Positions 24,950 through 33,774 are shown, numbered from the stretch's first letter. The stretch: 64,000 nt of DNA from Lachnoclostridium sp. An169 (GCF_002160525.1 NZ_NFKT01000007.1:90118-154117), one strand, 5' to 3'. Numbers and translations: made by a program. Notes: generated by a model from the letters alone, not told the origin.

Positions 24950-25528
24950 ATGAAAAGTATGAAAAAACACTGGTATGATTATTTGTGGATCTTTTCCCTG
25001 ACTTATCTGATTCTGGGATTCTTCAACATCCTGTTCGCCTGGTTGGGCCTGATCTGCTTCTTTGTTCCTCTGCTTATCTCACTTGTAAAAGGGACAAAAG
25101 GATACTGCAACCGTTACTGCGGAAGAGGTCAGTTATTTGGACTACTGGGCGGCCGGTTCGGGCTTTCCCGCAAAAAAGATATTCCGGTATGGATGAAAAG
25201 CAACTGGTTCCGATATGGCTTCTTAGCATTCTTTTTTGTAATGTTCTTCCTGATGCTGTGGAATACTTATCTGGTATTTGCAGGAGCACAGGGTCTGAAA
25301 CAGGCAGTGACATTACTGTGGACCTTCAAGGTACCCTGGCAGTGGGCTTATCACGGCACACTGTTTCATGCGGGCGTGGCTCAGTTTGCCTTTGGCTTTT
25401 ACAGCGTCATGCTCACATCAACCCTACTCGGGCTGATCACCATGGTACTGTTCAAGCCCCGGAGCTGGTGCGTCTACTGTCCCATGGGTACGATGACACA
25501 TCTGATCTGCAAAGCGAAAAATCGATAA
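24950..25528 (+). CDS. Membrane iron-sulfur protein, NapH/CcoG-like
   Basis: About 192 residues with four to five hydrophobic helices and two cysteine clusters characteristic of the NapH/NosR/CcoG membrane families: CNRYCGRGQLF after the second helix and WCVYCPMGTMTHLIC near the C-terminus. The separate cytoplasmic ferredoxin domains found in NapH are missing here and are supplied by the small protein encoded upstream. The start may be ATG at 24950 or an overlapping TTG at 24944, which has better spacing from AGGAGG. Partner enzyme unknown. Confidence 0.82.
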   Translation: MKSMKKHWYDYLWIFSLTYLILGFFNILFAWLGLICFFVPLLISLVKGTKGYCNRYCGRGQLFGLLGGRFGLSRKKDIPVWMKSNWFRYGFLAFFFVMFFLMLWNTYLVFAGAQGLKQAVTLLWTFKVPWQWAYHGTLFHAGVAQFAFGFYSVMLTSTLLGLITMVLFKPRSWCVYCPMGTMTHLICKAKNR

Positions 25529-25538
25529 TTATATAGTT

Positions 25539-25574
25539 AAAAGGCCGGAAGCTGCTATCTCTCCCGGCCTTTTA
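25539..25574 (+). terminator. Terminator of the iron-sulfur operon
   Basis: AAAAGGCCGG (25539-25548) pairs perfectly with CCGGCCTTTT (25564-25573), ending in a T-run 10 bases after the stop codon. Confidence 0.85.
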
Positions 25575-25640
25575 TCCACAGATCTACTATTTTACACGTT
25601 CATACTATTCTCTCAGACTTTTCCAAACATATATCCTGTC

Positions 25641-27029
25641 TCACCTCATCTCCACCGCATAAATCCCATACACCTCTTCCATCTCATTCAATTCAAGCAG
25701 CGCCTCCTTCGTCCCCTGGCAGGCGAAACCATAGACCGTCAGTCCGTTCTCCCGCACGTAATCTGCCGCCGCAGCCAGAGTCTCCGGCGCTGTCGTACCG
25801 ATTCCATTCATGCCACCCAGCATCTCCAGAAATTCATCCTGTTCAGACATATAATCCAGCATCACTGCAAAGTGCTCCGCAGCGAAATCCTCATCTTTCA
25901 TGTTCTCCCGCACCTCGTCCCAGCGGTACTCTCCGTCTGCGTCGTTTGCCCAGAGCACAAGATCCGGATATTTTTCCCTGTTCCAATCCAGTGAGAGGGC
26001 TCCCACACTCAGGTCTGTGTAGAATCCCAGATTCCGGATCCTCAACATATTGCTGATTCCTGCATCCTCTGTCTCTGCATCTCCTGCCTCTGCATCTTCT
26101 TCCGCGCCGTTTTCCCAGGCTTCCGTCACCGGAGCACACCAGAGATCCGCCAGTCCTGCCCCCTGTCCATCTTCCAGATTTTCAACCTGCTCTGCAAATG
26201 CAATGTAATCTTCATAAGGCATCAGATTATCCAGAGTCACGTAAGCCAGATATCTGGCATCATCATCCAGGGCATTCAGCGTCTCCGTGGACTGTTCCCG
26301 GTCCCCCGCCGCGCCGAAGAAATGTCCGCTGTTTTCTTCAATCAGCCGGGACAGGCTTTTCCCGTCCTGAGGAGACATCTGGAACCACCCGAAAGCATTT
26401 CCGGTGGGGAGTTGGAGCTGACCGGGATCATACAGATTTAATTTTCCTTTTTCCACCCGCCCCGCAACATTGTTAAAGCGTCCTGTGAAGCTTAAGGTCT
26501 GCTGAATCAGAATATCATAATCCCCATAGCCCCGGTCCTCCACCTGCACCTCTGTCCGGTAGTATCCGGGAAGCATCAGCTCCGAATACACCGCCATATC
26601 CAGGCTCATCTGGTTCGTTGTCCCATATTCATCCTTCCCCGCCGTCTTTCCCGGATCGTAGTAGAACAGGGAAACCGCCTCAGGCAGCACAAATATAACC
26701 AGAAGCACAACCACCAGTACTACAGCCCCCACAACTGTGCCCATTTTAATAAAAGCCCTGCGGATGGAGCGGTTCACCCTGCGGGTAAATTCTTCGCTGT
26801 CCGGTATTCTCAGATCCGGATCTGCTGCTTTTTCAGAATCAGCTTCCTCTCCTCTCATCTCCCGGTCATCTCCCCCCAGCCCGCGAATTGCCTCATTTTC
26901 CGCTTCATCCCGGTCGAAGAGATATTCGCTGATCGCCTCCTGGCGCTCAATATCCTTTTCAACCCGATGCATCTCTTCCTCGCTCAACTCTTTTTTCTTA
27001 TACAGTTCGATCAGTTCATGGTATTTCAT
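25641..27029 (-). CDS. Transmembrane anti-sigma factor
   Basis: 462 residues. The first 95 residues are a charged cytoplasmic part beginning MKYHELIELYKKKELSEEEM. One membrane helix follows (about 96-117, VVGAVVLVVVLLVIFVLPEA), then a large extracytoplasmic domain of some 340 residues. This fits the sigma factor regulator N/C-terminal family. Its start overlaps the stop of the sigma factor gene by 4 bases. The outer domain would sense an envelope signal and release the partner sigma factor; the signal is unknown. Confidence 0.88.
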   Translation of the reverse strand: MKYHELIELYKKKELSEEEMHRVEKDIERQEAISEYLFDRDEAENEAIRGLGGDDREMRGEEADSEKAADPDLRIPDSEEFTRRVNRSIRRAFIKMGTVVGAVVLVVVLLVIFVLPEAVSLFYYDPGKTAGKDEYGTTNQMSLDMAVYSELMLPGYYRTEVQVEDRGYGDYDILIQQTLSFTGRFNNVAGRVEKGKLNLYDPGQLQLPTGNAFGWFQMSPQDGKSLSRLIEENSGHFFGAAGDREQSTETLNALDDDARYLAYVTLDNLMPYEDYIAFAEQVENLEDGQGAGLADLWCAPVTEAWENGAEEDAEAGDAETEDAGISNMLRIRNLGFYTDLSVGALSLDWNREKYPDLVLWANDADGEYRWDEVRENMKDEDFAAEHFAVMLDYMSEQDEFLEMLGGMNGIGTTAPETLAAAADYVRENGLTVYGFACQGTKEALLELNEMEEVYGIYAVEMR

Positions 27030-27538
27030 ATCTGTTCACCCCGTTCCATAATTCTGCGCAGTTCCTTTTTCGCCCGGCAGCTTAATACTCTCGCATTTTC
27101 ATGGGAGATTCCCATTCTTTCCGCGGCTTCGCGCAGAGTCAGATTTTCAAAATACTGAAGGAGGAGCACTTCCCGCTTTCTCCCTTCCAGTTCCTGCAAG
27201 GCACGCTTCACCTGTTCTCTTTCCTCCCGGCGCAGCACCGCATCTTCTCCGCCGTCCGTCCGGCATGCTTCCCGGTTCAGAAGATCCGTGCCGCTCTCCG
27301 GCAGTTCCCGTTTCTTCCGCTTCATCTCATTGAGCATCAGGTTGCGCCCCACCTGATACAGCCATGCCCGTATGTTCGGATGGGAGGCAGGGAGAGCCAG
27401 CAGCGCTTTGCAAAAAGTTTCCTGCAGGATGTCCTCAGCCATCATCCTGTCACGGCAGAGGGTATACAGATAGCGGTACAGTTCCTGTCCGTATATTTGA
27501 TACAGTTCTTTTAACAGATCACTTTCCACATGCCTCAC
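27026..27538 (-). CDS. ECF-type (group 4) RNA polymerase sigma factor
   Basis: 170 residues. Region 2 contains YQIYGQELYRYLYTLCRDRM and AEDILQETFCKALLALP; region 4 contains GRKREVLLLQYFENLTLREA followed by AERMGISHENARVLSCRAKK. It starts with GTG at 27538 beside a G-rich ribosome site. It is coupled to the membrane anti-sigma gene, a SigM/SigV-type envelope stress pair. An upstream TGTAAC about 100 bases before the start might be its own -35 element, but no convincing -10 partner was found. Confidence 0.93.
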   Translation of the reverse strand: MRHVESDLLKELYQIYGQELYRYLYTLCRDRMMAEDILQETFCKALLALPASHPNIRAWLYQVGRNLMLNEMKRKKRELPESGTDLLNREACRTDGGEDAVLRREEREQVKRALQELEGRKREVLLLQYFENLTLREAAERMGISHENARVLSCRAKKELRRIMERGEQI

Positions 27539-27651
27539 CCCCCCTCGCGCTGCTGCGCTTTTTTTCTGCGTCCTGCGCTGATTCCTGCTCCGTTGATTCT
27601 TCTTTCAATAATATAACATTTTACAAAGCCGGACTGTTACACCTCCGGAAT

Positions 27652-27678
27652 AAAAATCTTAAAAATCTTAAAAATCTC
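27652..27678. repeat. Three tandem 9-bp repeats
   Basis: AAAAATCTT, AAAAATCTT, AAAAATCTC in direct succession, in the gap between the sigma factor gene and the terminator of the response regulator gene. No function is suggested by the context. Confidence 0.7.
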
Positions 27679-27695
27679 AAATACCTCAGAAACAC

Positions 27696-27779
27696 AAAAA
27701 AGACTGCCGGCAGTTCTGATCTCTTTCCGGTTCTCACCGGAAGATGGTGTTCATCAGATACTGCGCGGCAGTCTTTTTT
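27696..27779 (-). terminator. Terminator of the two-component operon
   Basis: AAAAAAGACTGCCG (27696-27709) pairs with CGGCAGTCTTTTTT (27766-27779). The long loop contains further pairing (CCGGTTCTCACCGG and TCTGAT/ATCAGA). It ends four bases before the response regulator stop codon. Confidence 0.85.
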
Positions 27780-27783
27780 CTTC

Positions 27784-28479
27784 TTATACCTTAAACCGGT
27801 ATCCCACACCCCAGATCGTCTCAATGTACTGCGGATGGGACGTATCGTACTCGATCTTCTCCCGGATCTTCTTGATATGCACCGTAACCGTGGCGATATC
27901 CCCGATGGATTCCATATCCCAGATCTCACGGAAAAGCTGTTCTTTCGTATAAACGTGGTTCGGATGGCTGGCGAGAAATGCCAGCAGATCGAATTCCTTC
28001 GTCGTAAACGACCGTTCCTCTCCGTTCACCCAGACACGGCGCGCCGTCTTATCAATCTTGAGCCCGCGGATCTCAATCACCTCATTGACCTCCGCGCTGC
28101 TGCCGATCAGGCGGTCATATCTTGCCAGATGTGCCTTCACACGGGCAACGAGCTCGCTCGGGCTGAAAGGCTTTGTCATATAATCATCCGCGCCGAGTCC
28201 CAGCCCACGGATCTTGTCAATATCATCCTTCTTCGCGGAAACCATGATAATCGGAGTATTCTTCTGTCCCCGGATCTGGCGGCAGATCTCAAATCCGTCC
28301 ACCCCCGGCAGCATCAGATCAAGAATGATCAGGTCGAAATCTTCCTGAAGCCCTTTCTCAAGCCCGGTCTCGCCGTCATTTGCGACTTCCACTTCAAAAC
28401 CGCTCAGCTCCAGATAATCTTTCTCAAGATCTGCAATACTTTCTTCATCTTCAACAATCAAAATACGCTTACTCATCAA
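27784..28479 (-). CDS. OmpR/PhoB-family response regulator
   Basis: 231 residues. The receiver domain has the acidic pocket VEDEE, phospho-acceptor Asp in LIILDLMLPG (about residue 55), switch residue in IIMVSAK, and Lys in MTKPF. The C-terminal winged helix includes RRVWVNGEERSFTTKEFDLL and TVHIKKIREKIE. It resembles VanR-like regulators. It overlaps the sensor kinase gene by 11 bases. Confidence 0.95.
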   Translation of the reverse strand: MMSKRILIVEDEESIADLEKDYLELSGFEVEVANDGETGLEKGLQEDFDLIILDLMLPGVDGFEICRQIRGQKNTPIIMVSAKKDDIDKIRGLGLGADDYMTKPFSPSELVARVKAHLARYDRLIGSSAEVNEVIEIRGLKIDKTARRVWVNGEERSFTTKEFDLLAFLASHPNHVYTKEQLFREIWDMESIGDIATVTVHIKKIREKIEYDTSHPQYIETIWGVGYRFKV

Positions 28480-29524
28480 TGGGTACCTCCTGATATTTTC
28501 TGATTACAAAATACATTGTCGTCCCGACACCCTCTTCACTGGTGGCCCAGATATTGCCGCCGTGCTCCTCCACGATCTTCTTGACGATGGAAAGCCCGAT
28601 TCCGCTTCCTCCCTTGGAAGAATTCCGGGAAGCGTCCGTCCGGTAGAAACGGTCAAAAATGAAAGGCAGATCCTTTGCCGCGATTCCCTTTCCATTATCG
28701 CCCAGTTCTACCTGGATAAAATCACCCACATCCTTCAGGTCCATTGTAATCTTCGCCTGCCGTTTGTCCATATATTTCAGCGAGTTGGATACAATGTTAT
28801 TGATAACTCTTCGGAGCTGCTCCGGATCCACGATCACCTTACAGTCCTCTTCCATAAAATTGCGGTAGGTAAACTCAACATTCTTCGCCTCCAGCTCCAT
28901 ATGAAGGTCCTCCGCGCAGTCCGCAAAATATTCCTTTGCGGAAATAGTCGTAAAATTGTACGGGATTCTGTTCGTGTCGATCTTGGAATACAGTGTCAGC
29001 TCGTTGATGAGAAGATCCATCTCATTAGCTTTATTATAAATGGTACGGATGTATCTGTCCATCTTTTCCGGCGTATCCGCCACTCCGTCCATGATTCCTT
29101 CCACATAGCCCTTGATCGCAGTGATAGGCGTCTTCAGATCATGGGAAATATTACTGATAAGTTCCTTGTTTTCCCGGTCAAACGCCACCTTCTCCTCCGC
29201 GTTTGCCTTCAGCCTCAGACGCATCTCCTCAAAATCCTGGCAGAGCTGCCCGATCTCATCGTCCGTATCCTGCCTGATCTCGAAATCCAGATTGCCTTCC
29301 TTGATATTTCTGGCTGCTTTCTGAAGCTTCGCCAGTGGCACCGAGATCGTCCTGTATATCCACCATGTCAGGATCGCCGTCGTGATAAATACAACAATCA
29401 GCGACAGCTGCTGCATCTCGCTCGCTTTCTGGGGAGCGAGCATGTGCATCGCCGCACTTGTGAAGATCGTTGACAGGATAATCGCCGCCAGAAATACAAT
29501 GATCAGTTTTGTTCTAAGCTTCAT
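28469..29524 (-). CDS. Membrane sensor histidine kinase
   Basis: 351 residues. Two helices (about 7-28 and 42-61) are separated by only a dozen residues, so there is almost no outer sensor domain and sensing is likely intramembrane. HAMP follows at about 62-115, then the H-box SHDLKTPITAIKGY, N-box NNIVSNSLKY, G1 DNGKGI and G2 GGSGIGLSI. It phosphorylates the regulator encoded downstream. A short-loop kinase of this kind is common in cell-envelope or antibiotic-peptide sensing; the signal here is unknown. Confidence 0.95.
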   Translation of the reverse strand: MKLRTKLIIVFLAAIILSTIFTSAAMHMLAPQKASEMQQLSLIVVFITTAILTWWIYRTISVPLAKLQKAARNIKEGNLDFEIRQDTDDEIGQLCQDFEEMRLRLKANAEEKVAFDRENKELISNISHDLKTPITAIKGYVEGIMDGVADTPEKMDRYIRTIYNKANEMDLLINELTLYSKIDTNRIPYNFTTISAKEYFADCAEDLHMELEAKNVEFTYRNFMEEDCKVIVDPEQLRRVINNIVSNSLKYMDKRQAKITMDLKDVGDFIQVELGDNGKGIAAKDLPFIFDRFYRTDASRNSSKGGSGIGLSIVKKIVEEHGGNIWATSEEGVGTTMYFVIRKYQEVPIDE

Positions 29525-29626
29525 TCATTATTGCAGCTCCTTTCCGTTTCAGAATATTTTACAAATATTTCTGCGTTGCGTCAACCTTATGCGGGGTTTG
29601 TTTATACAGATTTTATGATTACACTC

Positions 29627-29655
29627 TTGACATTTTTCTCTATCCGTTGTAGAGT
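29627..29655 (+). promoter_or_regulatory. Promoter of the SAM riboswitch-metK transcript
   Basis: TTGACA (29627-29632), 17 bases, TAGAGT (29650-29655). The riboswitch P1 stem begins about 38 bases downstream. Confidence 0.6.
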
Positions 29656-29692
29656 CTTTACTGGAACTAATACAAATTAATAATGGAAACTT

Positions 29693-29792
29693 TCTCTTAT
29701 TCAGAGCAGTGGAGATACAAAGGATCTGTGAAGCTGCGGCAACCCCTTTCAGGAAGGTGCCAACCTGAGCGAGTAATTCGAACAATAAGAGG
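29693..29792 (+). ncRNA. SAM-I (S-box) riboswitch aptamer
   Basis: The P1 stem CTCTTATT (29694-29701) pairs with AATAAGAG (29784-29791). Between them lie the conserved S-box blocks AGAGCAGTGGAG, CTGTGAAGCTGCGGCAACC and AAGGTGCCAACCTG. It is followed by an intrinsic terminator and metK, so SAM binding should switch off SAM synthetase expression. Confidence 0.95.
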
Positions 29793-29809
29793 ATTGTTAC
29801 GATAGATTG

Positions 29810-29842
29810 ACAGTCCGCTTTCGCGGGCTGTTTTCATTTTTA
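29810..29842 (+). terminator. Riboswitch expression-platform terminator
   Basis: ACAGTCCGC (29810-29818) pairs with GCGGGCTGT (29823-29831; one G-U pair) across a TTTC loop, followed by TTTTCATTTTT. It lies between the aptamer and metK, as in transcription-attenuating S-box leaders. Confidence 0.85.
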
Positions 29843-29896
29843 CCAAAGGTATACTGAAAGCAGCCTCAGAAGAGAAAGTGAAGAAAGGAGATTCCT

Positions 29897-31084
29897 ATGG
29901 AAAAAATTTTATTTACCTCAGAGTCAGTAACCGAAGGCCATCCGGACAAAATGTGCGACCAGATTTCCGACGCGATCCTGGACGCTCTTATGGAGCAGGA
30001 TCCAATGAGCCGTGTTGCATGTGAGACATGCTGTACAACCGGAATGGTTATGGTTATGGGTGAGATCACTACCAAAGCTTATGTAGACATCCCGAAAATC
30101 GTGCGCGATACCGTCCGCGAGATCGGATACACACGCGGAAAATACGGCTTTGACGCTGACACATGCGGTGTGATCACCACTATTGACGAACAGTCGGCAG
30201 ACATTGCCCTGGGCGTTGACAAGGCTCTGGAGGCAAAAGAGCATACCATGTCAGAGGATGACATTGAAGCAATCGGCGCCGGAGATCAGGGAATGATGTT
30301 CGGATACGCTTCCGATGAGACCGAAGAGTATATGCCCTATCCCATCGCCATGGCTCACAAGCTCGCCCGCCAGCTTACCAAAGTCAGAAAGGACGGAACG
30401 CTTCCTTACCTTCGTCCCGACGGCAAAACACAGGTTACGGTAGAGTATAATGAAGACGGCACCCCAAAGCGCCTGGATGCGGTTGTTCTCTCCACCCAGC
30501 ACGATCCGGAAGTAACACAGGAACAGATCCATGAAGATATCAAAAAATATGTATTCGATGAGATTCTCCCGGCAGAGATGGTGGATGATGAAACAAAATT
30601 CTTCATCAACCCGACAGGCAGATTCGTCATCGGCGGACCTCACGGCGACAGCGGACTGACCGGCCGCAAGATCATCGTAGACACATACGGAGGAATGGCT
30701 CGCCACGGCGGCGGCGCATTTTCCGGCAAAGACTGCACAAAAGTTGACCGTTCCGCGGCTTACGCTGCCCGCTATGCAGCAAAGAACATCGTTGCCGCAG
30801 GTCTTGCAAAGAAATGTGAGATCCAGCTTTCCTATGCTATCGGCGTAGCACAGCCGACTTCGATCTCCGTTGAGACATTCGGAACCGGAAAAGTTTCCGA
30901 CACTAAACTGGTGGAGATCATCCGCGAGAACTTCGACCTCCGTCCGGCAGGAATCATCCGGATGCTTGACCTGAGAAGACCGATCTACAAACAGACAGCA
31001 GCTTACGGACATTTCGGCCGTCATGATCTGGATCTTCCGTGGGAGAAACTGGATAAAGTGGATGCACTGAAGAAGTATCTGTAA
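29897..31084 (+). CDS. metK: S-adenosylmethionine synthetase
   Basis: 395 residues, normal length. Motifs: [20 protein letters not shown] at the N-terminus, [12 protein letters not shown] (methionine/ATP loop), GGGAFSGKD near the C-terminus. It makes SAM from methionine and ATP. AGAAAGGAG precedes the ATG. It is monocistronic and controlled by the SAM-I riboswitch. It is also the metabolic counterpart of the two SAM-degrading enzymes encoded near 20 kb. Confidence 0.98.
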   Translation: MEKILFTSESVTEGHPDKMCDQISDAILDALMEQDPMSRVACETCCTTGMVMVMGEITTKAYVDIPKIVRDTVREIGYTRGKYGFDADTCGVITTIDEQSADIALGVDKALEAKEHTMSEDDIEAIGAGDQGMMFGYASDETEEYMPYPIAMAHKLARQLTKVRKDGTLPYLRPDGKTQVTVEYNEDGTPKRLDAVVLSTQHDPEVTQEQIHEDIKKYVFDEILPAEMVDDETKFFINPTGRFVIGGPHGDSGLTGRKIIVDTYGGMARHGGGAFSGKDCTKVDRSAAYAARYAAKNIVAAGLAKKCEIQLSYAIGVAQPTSISVETFGTGKVSDTKLVEIIRENFDLRPAGIIRMLDLRRPIYKQTAAYGHFGRHDLDLPWEKLDKVDALKKYL

Positions 31085-31118
31085 AAGAATAACCCACGCC
31101 CCCAACGGGCACCAAAAA

Positions 31119-31176
31119 AACTGCGCCGGCAGTCACATCATCCGTTGTTCTGTGACTGCCGGCGCAGTTTATATTT
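31119..31176. terminator. Bidirectional terminator between metK and murA
   Basis: A perfect 19-bp stem: 31119-31137 (AACTGCGCCGGCAGTCACA) with 31151-31169. It is flanked by an A-run on the left and TATATTTT on the right. Confidence 0.88.
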
Positions 31177-31187
31177 TCCTCTTAACT

Positions 31188-32480
31188 TCAGCCGACTTTC
31201 AGTTTGAACTTCTGTATCTCTTTCTCACTGGATACTTTCTCGATCATGCCTCCGAGGCTTCTCAGTTTCTCCTCAAAGCGCTCATAACCACGCTGGATAT
31301 ACACGATATCATCCACAATCGTTATTCCCTCTGCTGCCAGTCCCGCAATACAGAGTGCTGCTCCTGCGCGAAGATCCGGAGCGCTCACACGAGCTCCCGA
31401 GAACTTCTCAACGCCTTCGATGGTAGCTGAATTTCCTTCCACCTTCGTCACCGCGCCCATGCGGGCAAGTTCGCCCAGATATTTGAAACGATTCTCGAAA
31501 ATACTCTCCGTAATCGTGCTGGTTCCTTTTGCCAGAGCGAGTGTCACGCCGATCTGCGGCTGCATATCCGTAGGATATCCCGGGTAGGGAAGGGTCTTCA
31601 CCTGTGTGCTTCTCAGCCGCCCTTTCGCCACCACGCGAACCGCATCATCAAACTCCTCCACCTCGCATCCCATATCGATCAGCTTGGAAATCGTGGCGTC
31701 CAGATGCTTCGGAATCACATTGAGCACCGTAACATCGCCTTTCGTCGCCGCGGCAGCGAACATAAACGTTCCCGCCTCGATCTGATCCGGAATGATGGAA
31801 TATTCCGTCTTGTGGAACTTCTTCACGCCGCGGATGCGGATCACATCCGTTCCCGCACCTCTGATATTCGCGCCCATGCTGTTAAGGAAGTTCGCCACAT
31901 CCACGACATGCGGCTCCTTCGCAACATTTTCCATAATGGTGAGGCTGTCTGCCATGGCCGCCGCCATCATAACGTTAATCGTAGCTCCTACGCTCACCAC
32001 ATCAAAATAGATGTGCGTCCCATGGAGATTCTCCGCTTCTGCGACAATCTTCCCATGCTCGATATCCACATCCGCACCGAGCGCCCGGAATCCTTTGAGA
32101 TGCTGGTCGATCGGCCTGCTGCCGATATTGCATCCTCCCGGAAGCGCTACCTCCGCGCGCCTGTATTTGCCGAGCAGGGCGCCCAGAAGATAGTAAGACG
32201 CTCTGATCTTTTTAATATAATCATACTCAATGTTAAAGTCTCCGATCGTACTCCCGTTGATCTTCGCTGTATGCCTGTCAATGCGCTGCACCATGGCTCC
32301 GATCCCGCTGATCGCCTCAAGCATCACATTGACGTCGTTGACGTCCGGCAGGTTCTCCACCAGAACCGTCTCGTCCGTCATAATCGCCGCTGCCAGAATG
32401 GCAAGTGCCGCATTCTTGGCTCCGCCGATCTCCACTTCCCCTACAAGCGGATTTCCGCCCTTAATTATATATTGCTCCAT
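31188..32480 (-). CDS. murA: UDP-N-acetylglucosamine 1-carboxyvinyltransferase
   Basis: 430 residues from the ATG at 32480 (GAGGTG 5 bases upstream); an in-frame extension to 32522 overlaps the promoter region. The catalytic, fosfomycin-reactive cysteine is Cys117 in PGGCNIGSRPID. It transfers enolpyruvate to UDP-GlcNAc, the first committed step of peptidoglycan synthesis. Firmicutes often have two copies; whether this is MurAA or MurAB cannot be decided by eye. Confidence 0.97.
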   Translation of the reverse strand: MEQYIIKGGNPLVGEVEIGGAKNAALAILAAAIMTDETVLVENLPDVNDVNVMLEAISGIGAMVQRIDRHTAKINGSTIGDFNIEYDYIKKIRASYYLLGALLGKYRRAEVALPGGCNIGSRPIDQHLKGFRALGADVDIEHGKIVAEAENLHGTHIYFDVVSVGATINVMMAAAMADSLTIMENVAKEPHVVDVANFLNSMGANIRGAGTDVIRIRGVKKFHKTEYSIIPDQIEAGTFMFAAAATKGDVTVLNVIPKHLDATISKLIDMGCEVEEFDDAVRVVAKGRLRSTQVKTLPYPGYPTDMQPQIGVTLALAKGTSTITESIFENRFKYLGELARMGAVTKVEGNSATIEGVEKFSGARVSAPDLRAGAALCIAGLAAEGITIVDDIVYIQRGYERFEEKLRSLGGMIEKVSSEKEIQKFKLKVG

Positions 32481-32535
32481 TTTGCACCTCGACCCCGATT
32501 TTATTATCCGGTAAATTCTCACTATGTCCGGGCAT

Positions 32536-32563
32536 ATTATACCACAAAAACAGGATTTGTAAA
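32536..32563 (-). promoter_or_regulatory. murA promoter
   Basis: Minus-strand TTTACA (complement of 32558-32563), 16 bases, TATAAT (complement of 32536-32541), a perfect -10 box 56 bases before the ATG. Confidence 0.7.
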
Positions 32564-32585
32564 ATTCTTTTTTGCCATCTGTACG

Positions 32586-33104
32586 CTAATGGCGGTTTTT
32601 CCGATACTCCTCGACCGCGCTTATCACATTCTCGATCGTCTCTTCAATCCGGCATCCGTCCTCGCACACCGTAATATCCGCATACTTTTCGAAATACGGA
32701 ATGCGTTCGTTATACAGATCCCGCAGAGTCTGTCCATCTCTGAGGACGACTCCTCTCTTTTTCGGACTGCGGATTCGCCTTTTTATTGTTTGATAAGAAG
32801 CTTTCAAATATACCACAGTTCCGATCTCTTTAAAATGTTTCATGGCCTCTGCACCGTAAATGGCGCTTCCGCCCGGCGATATGACAGAATTTTCCGCCTG
32901 TATCCCCGCATTGACCCGGTTTTCAATTTCCAGGAATCCGTCGCTTCCCACATCCGCGATAATCTCCCGGAGCAGCTTCTTCTCCTGCTCCTGGATCACC
33001 AGGTCCGTATCAATAAACCGCATTCCCAGGCGTTTTGCCACGACAACGCCTACCGTACTCTTCCCCACGGCGGGCATGCCGATAAAAATAAGATTATTTT
33101 TCAT
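32586..33104 (-). CDS. aroK: Shikimate kinase
   Basis: 172 residues. The P-loop is GMPAVGKST (8-16). DTDLVIQEQEK carries the shikimate-binding Asp, and SPGGSAIYG is the GGG-type loop, followed by the lid region around residues 105-125. It phosphorylates shikimate in aromatic amino acid synthesis. It stands apart from other aro genes and is followed by murA, which has its own promoter. Confidence 0.93.
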   Translation of the reverse strand: MKNNLIFIGMPAVGKSTVGVVVAKRLGMRFIDTDLVIQEQEKKLLREIIADVGSDGFLEIENRVNAGIQAENSVISPGGSAIYGAEAMKHFKEIGTVVYLKASYQTIKRRIRSPKKRGVVLRDGQTLRDLYNERIPYFEKYADITVCEDGCRIEETIENVISAVEEYRKNRH

Positions 33105-33220
33105 ATGTATTTAAGTCCTTTTCTGTTCAGGCTGATCTCTGCTCATTGAAAAGCGGAACTTTCCGTCCGCTTTCCAGAATAGTATAACATGAAATCTTCT
33201 TTCACGAAACCCCATTTCCT

Positions 33221-33598
33221 TCAGTAAATCCTTCTGCACCTGCGCCGGTGGTCGCAGCGCCGTTTATACAGCTCCTGATACAGCATGACTTCCACCAGGT
33301 CCTCAAGCCAGCTGTCTTCTGCCTTTGCCGCTGCGGTAATCCCTTTTTCCTGCTTTCTCACATTCCTGCAGATCCTCCCGCGCATCAGCCGGAGCTGCAG
33401 CTTATCCGGGTACTCGTCATAGATCATGCTGCCTGCATGTTCCATACGGTCGCATTCCTCCTCCACATAGGGCAGAATCTTTTTCGGAACCTCCGGATAC
33501 ATGCTCTTTAAGTACTCAAAATCCATCCTCTCCGTTTTGTCCTCATCAAATGCCAGCGGCATCGGATACGCCATGTAATAGGGCAGTTTCTGATTCAT
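33221..33598 (-). CDS. Conserved hypothetical protein, Arg/Cys-rich C-terminus
   Basis: 125 residues, not recognised. It starts MNQKLPYYMAYPMPLAFDED and contains VEEECDRMEHAGSMIYDEYP, a pattern I have seen in other Lachnospiraceae proteins of unknown function. The last 15 residues are highly basic (RRCDHRRRCRRIY). No signal peptide or membrane helix. The context (aroK on one side, FHA protein on the other) gives no functional hint; a spore-related role is possible but unsupported. Confidence 0.7.
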   Translation of the reverse strand: MNQKLPYYMAYPMPLAFDEDKTERMDFEYLKSMYPEVPKKILPYVEEECDRMEHAGSMIYDEYPDKLQLRLMRGRICRNVRKQEKGITAAAKAEDSWLEDLVEVMLYQELYKRRCDHRRRCRRIY

Positions 33599-33696
33599 AC
33601 TGTCTCACTCCCAGACCCACGTTATATACTGTAATATATGCATTTTCGCGGCCGGCGTGAATCCGCCCGTATCCGCGCATCCGGACCTGCGCCGGT

Positions 33697-33750
33697 AAAA
33701 CAGCGGCAGCCGGAGAAGCACAGATATCCGGAAAAACAGCGGCAGCCGGA
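33697..33750. repeat. Direct repeat of 18 bp at 36-bp spacing
   Basis: AAAACAGCGGCAGCCGGA occurs at 33697-33714 and again at 33733-33750. The second copy forms one arm of the FHA gene terminator, so the repeat may be a duplicated terminator fragment. Confidence 0.7.
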
Positions 33751-33774
33751 CATTCCCTTCCGGGAATTCCGGCT
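33744..33774 (-). terminator. Terminator of the FHA gene
   Basis: AGCCGGA and ATTCCC (33744-33757, one bulged C) pair with GGGAAT and TCCGGCT (33762-33774). On the minus strand GCCGCTGTTTTT follows. Confidence 0.6.

Noticed and set aside
27652..27678. CRISPR-like repeat
   Set aside because: The units are 9 bp, contiguous and without spacers.
31704..33149. A 481-codon plus-strand frame
   Set aside because: It is antisense to murA and aroK, which have complete catalytic motifs and a promoter. The frame has His/Arg/Leu-rich composition and no domain.
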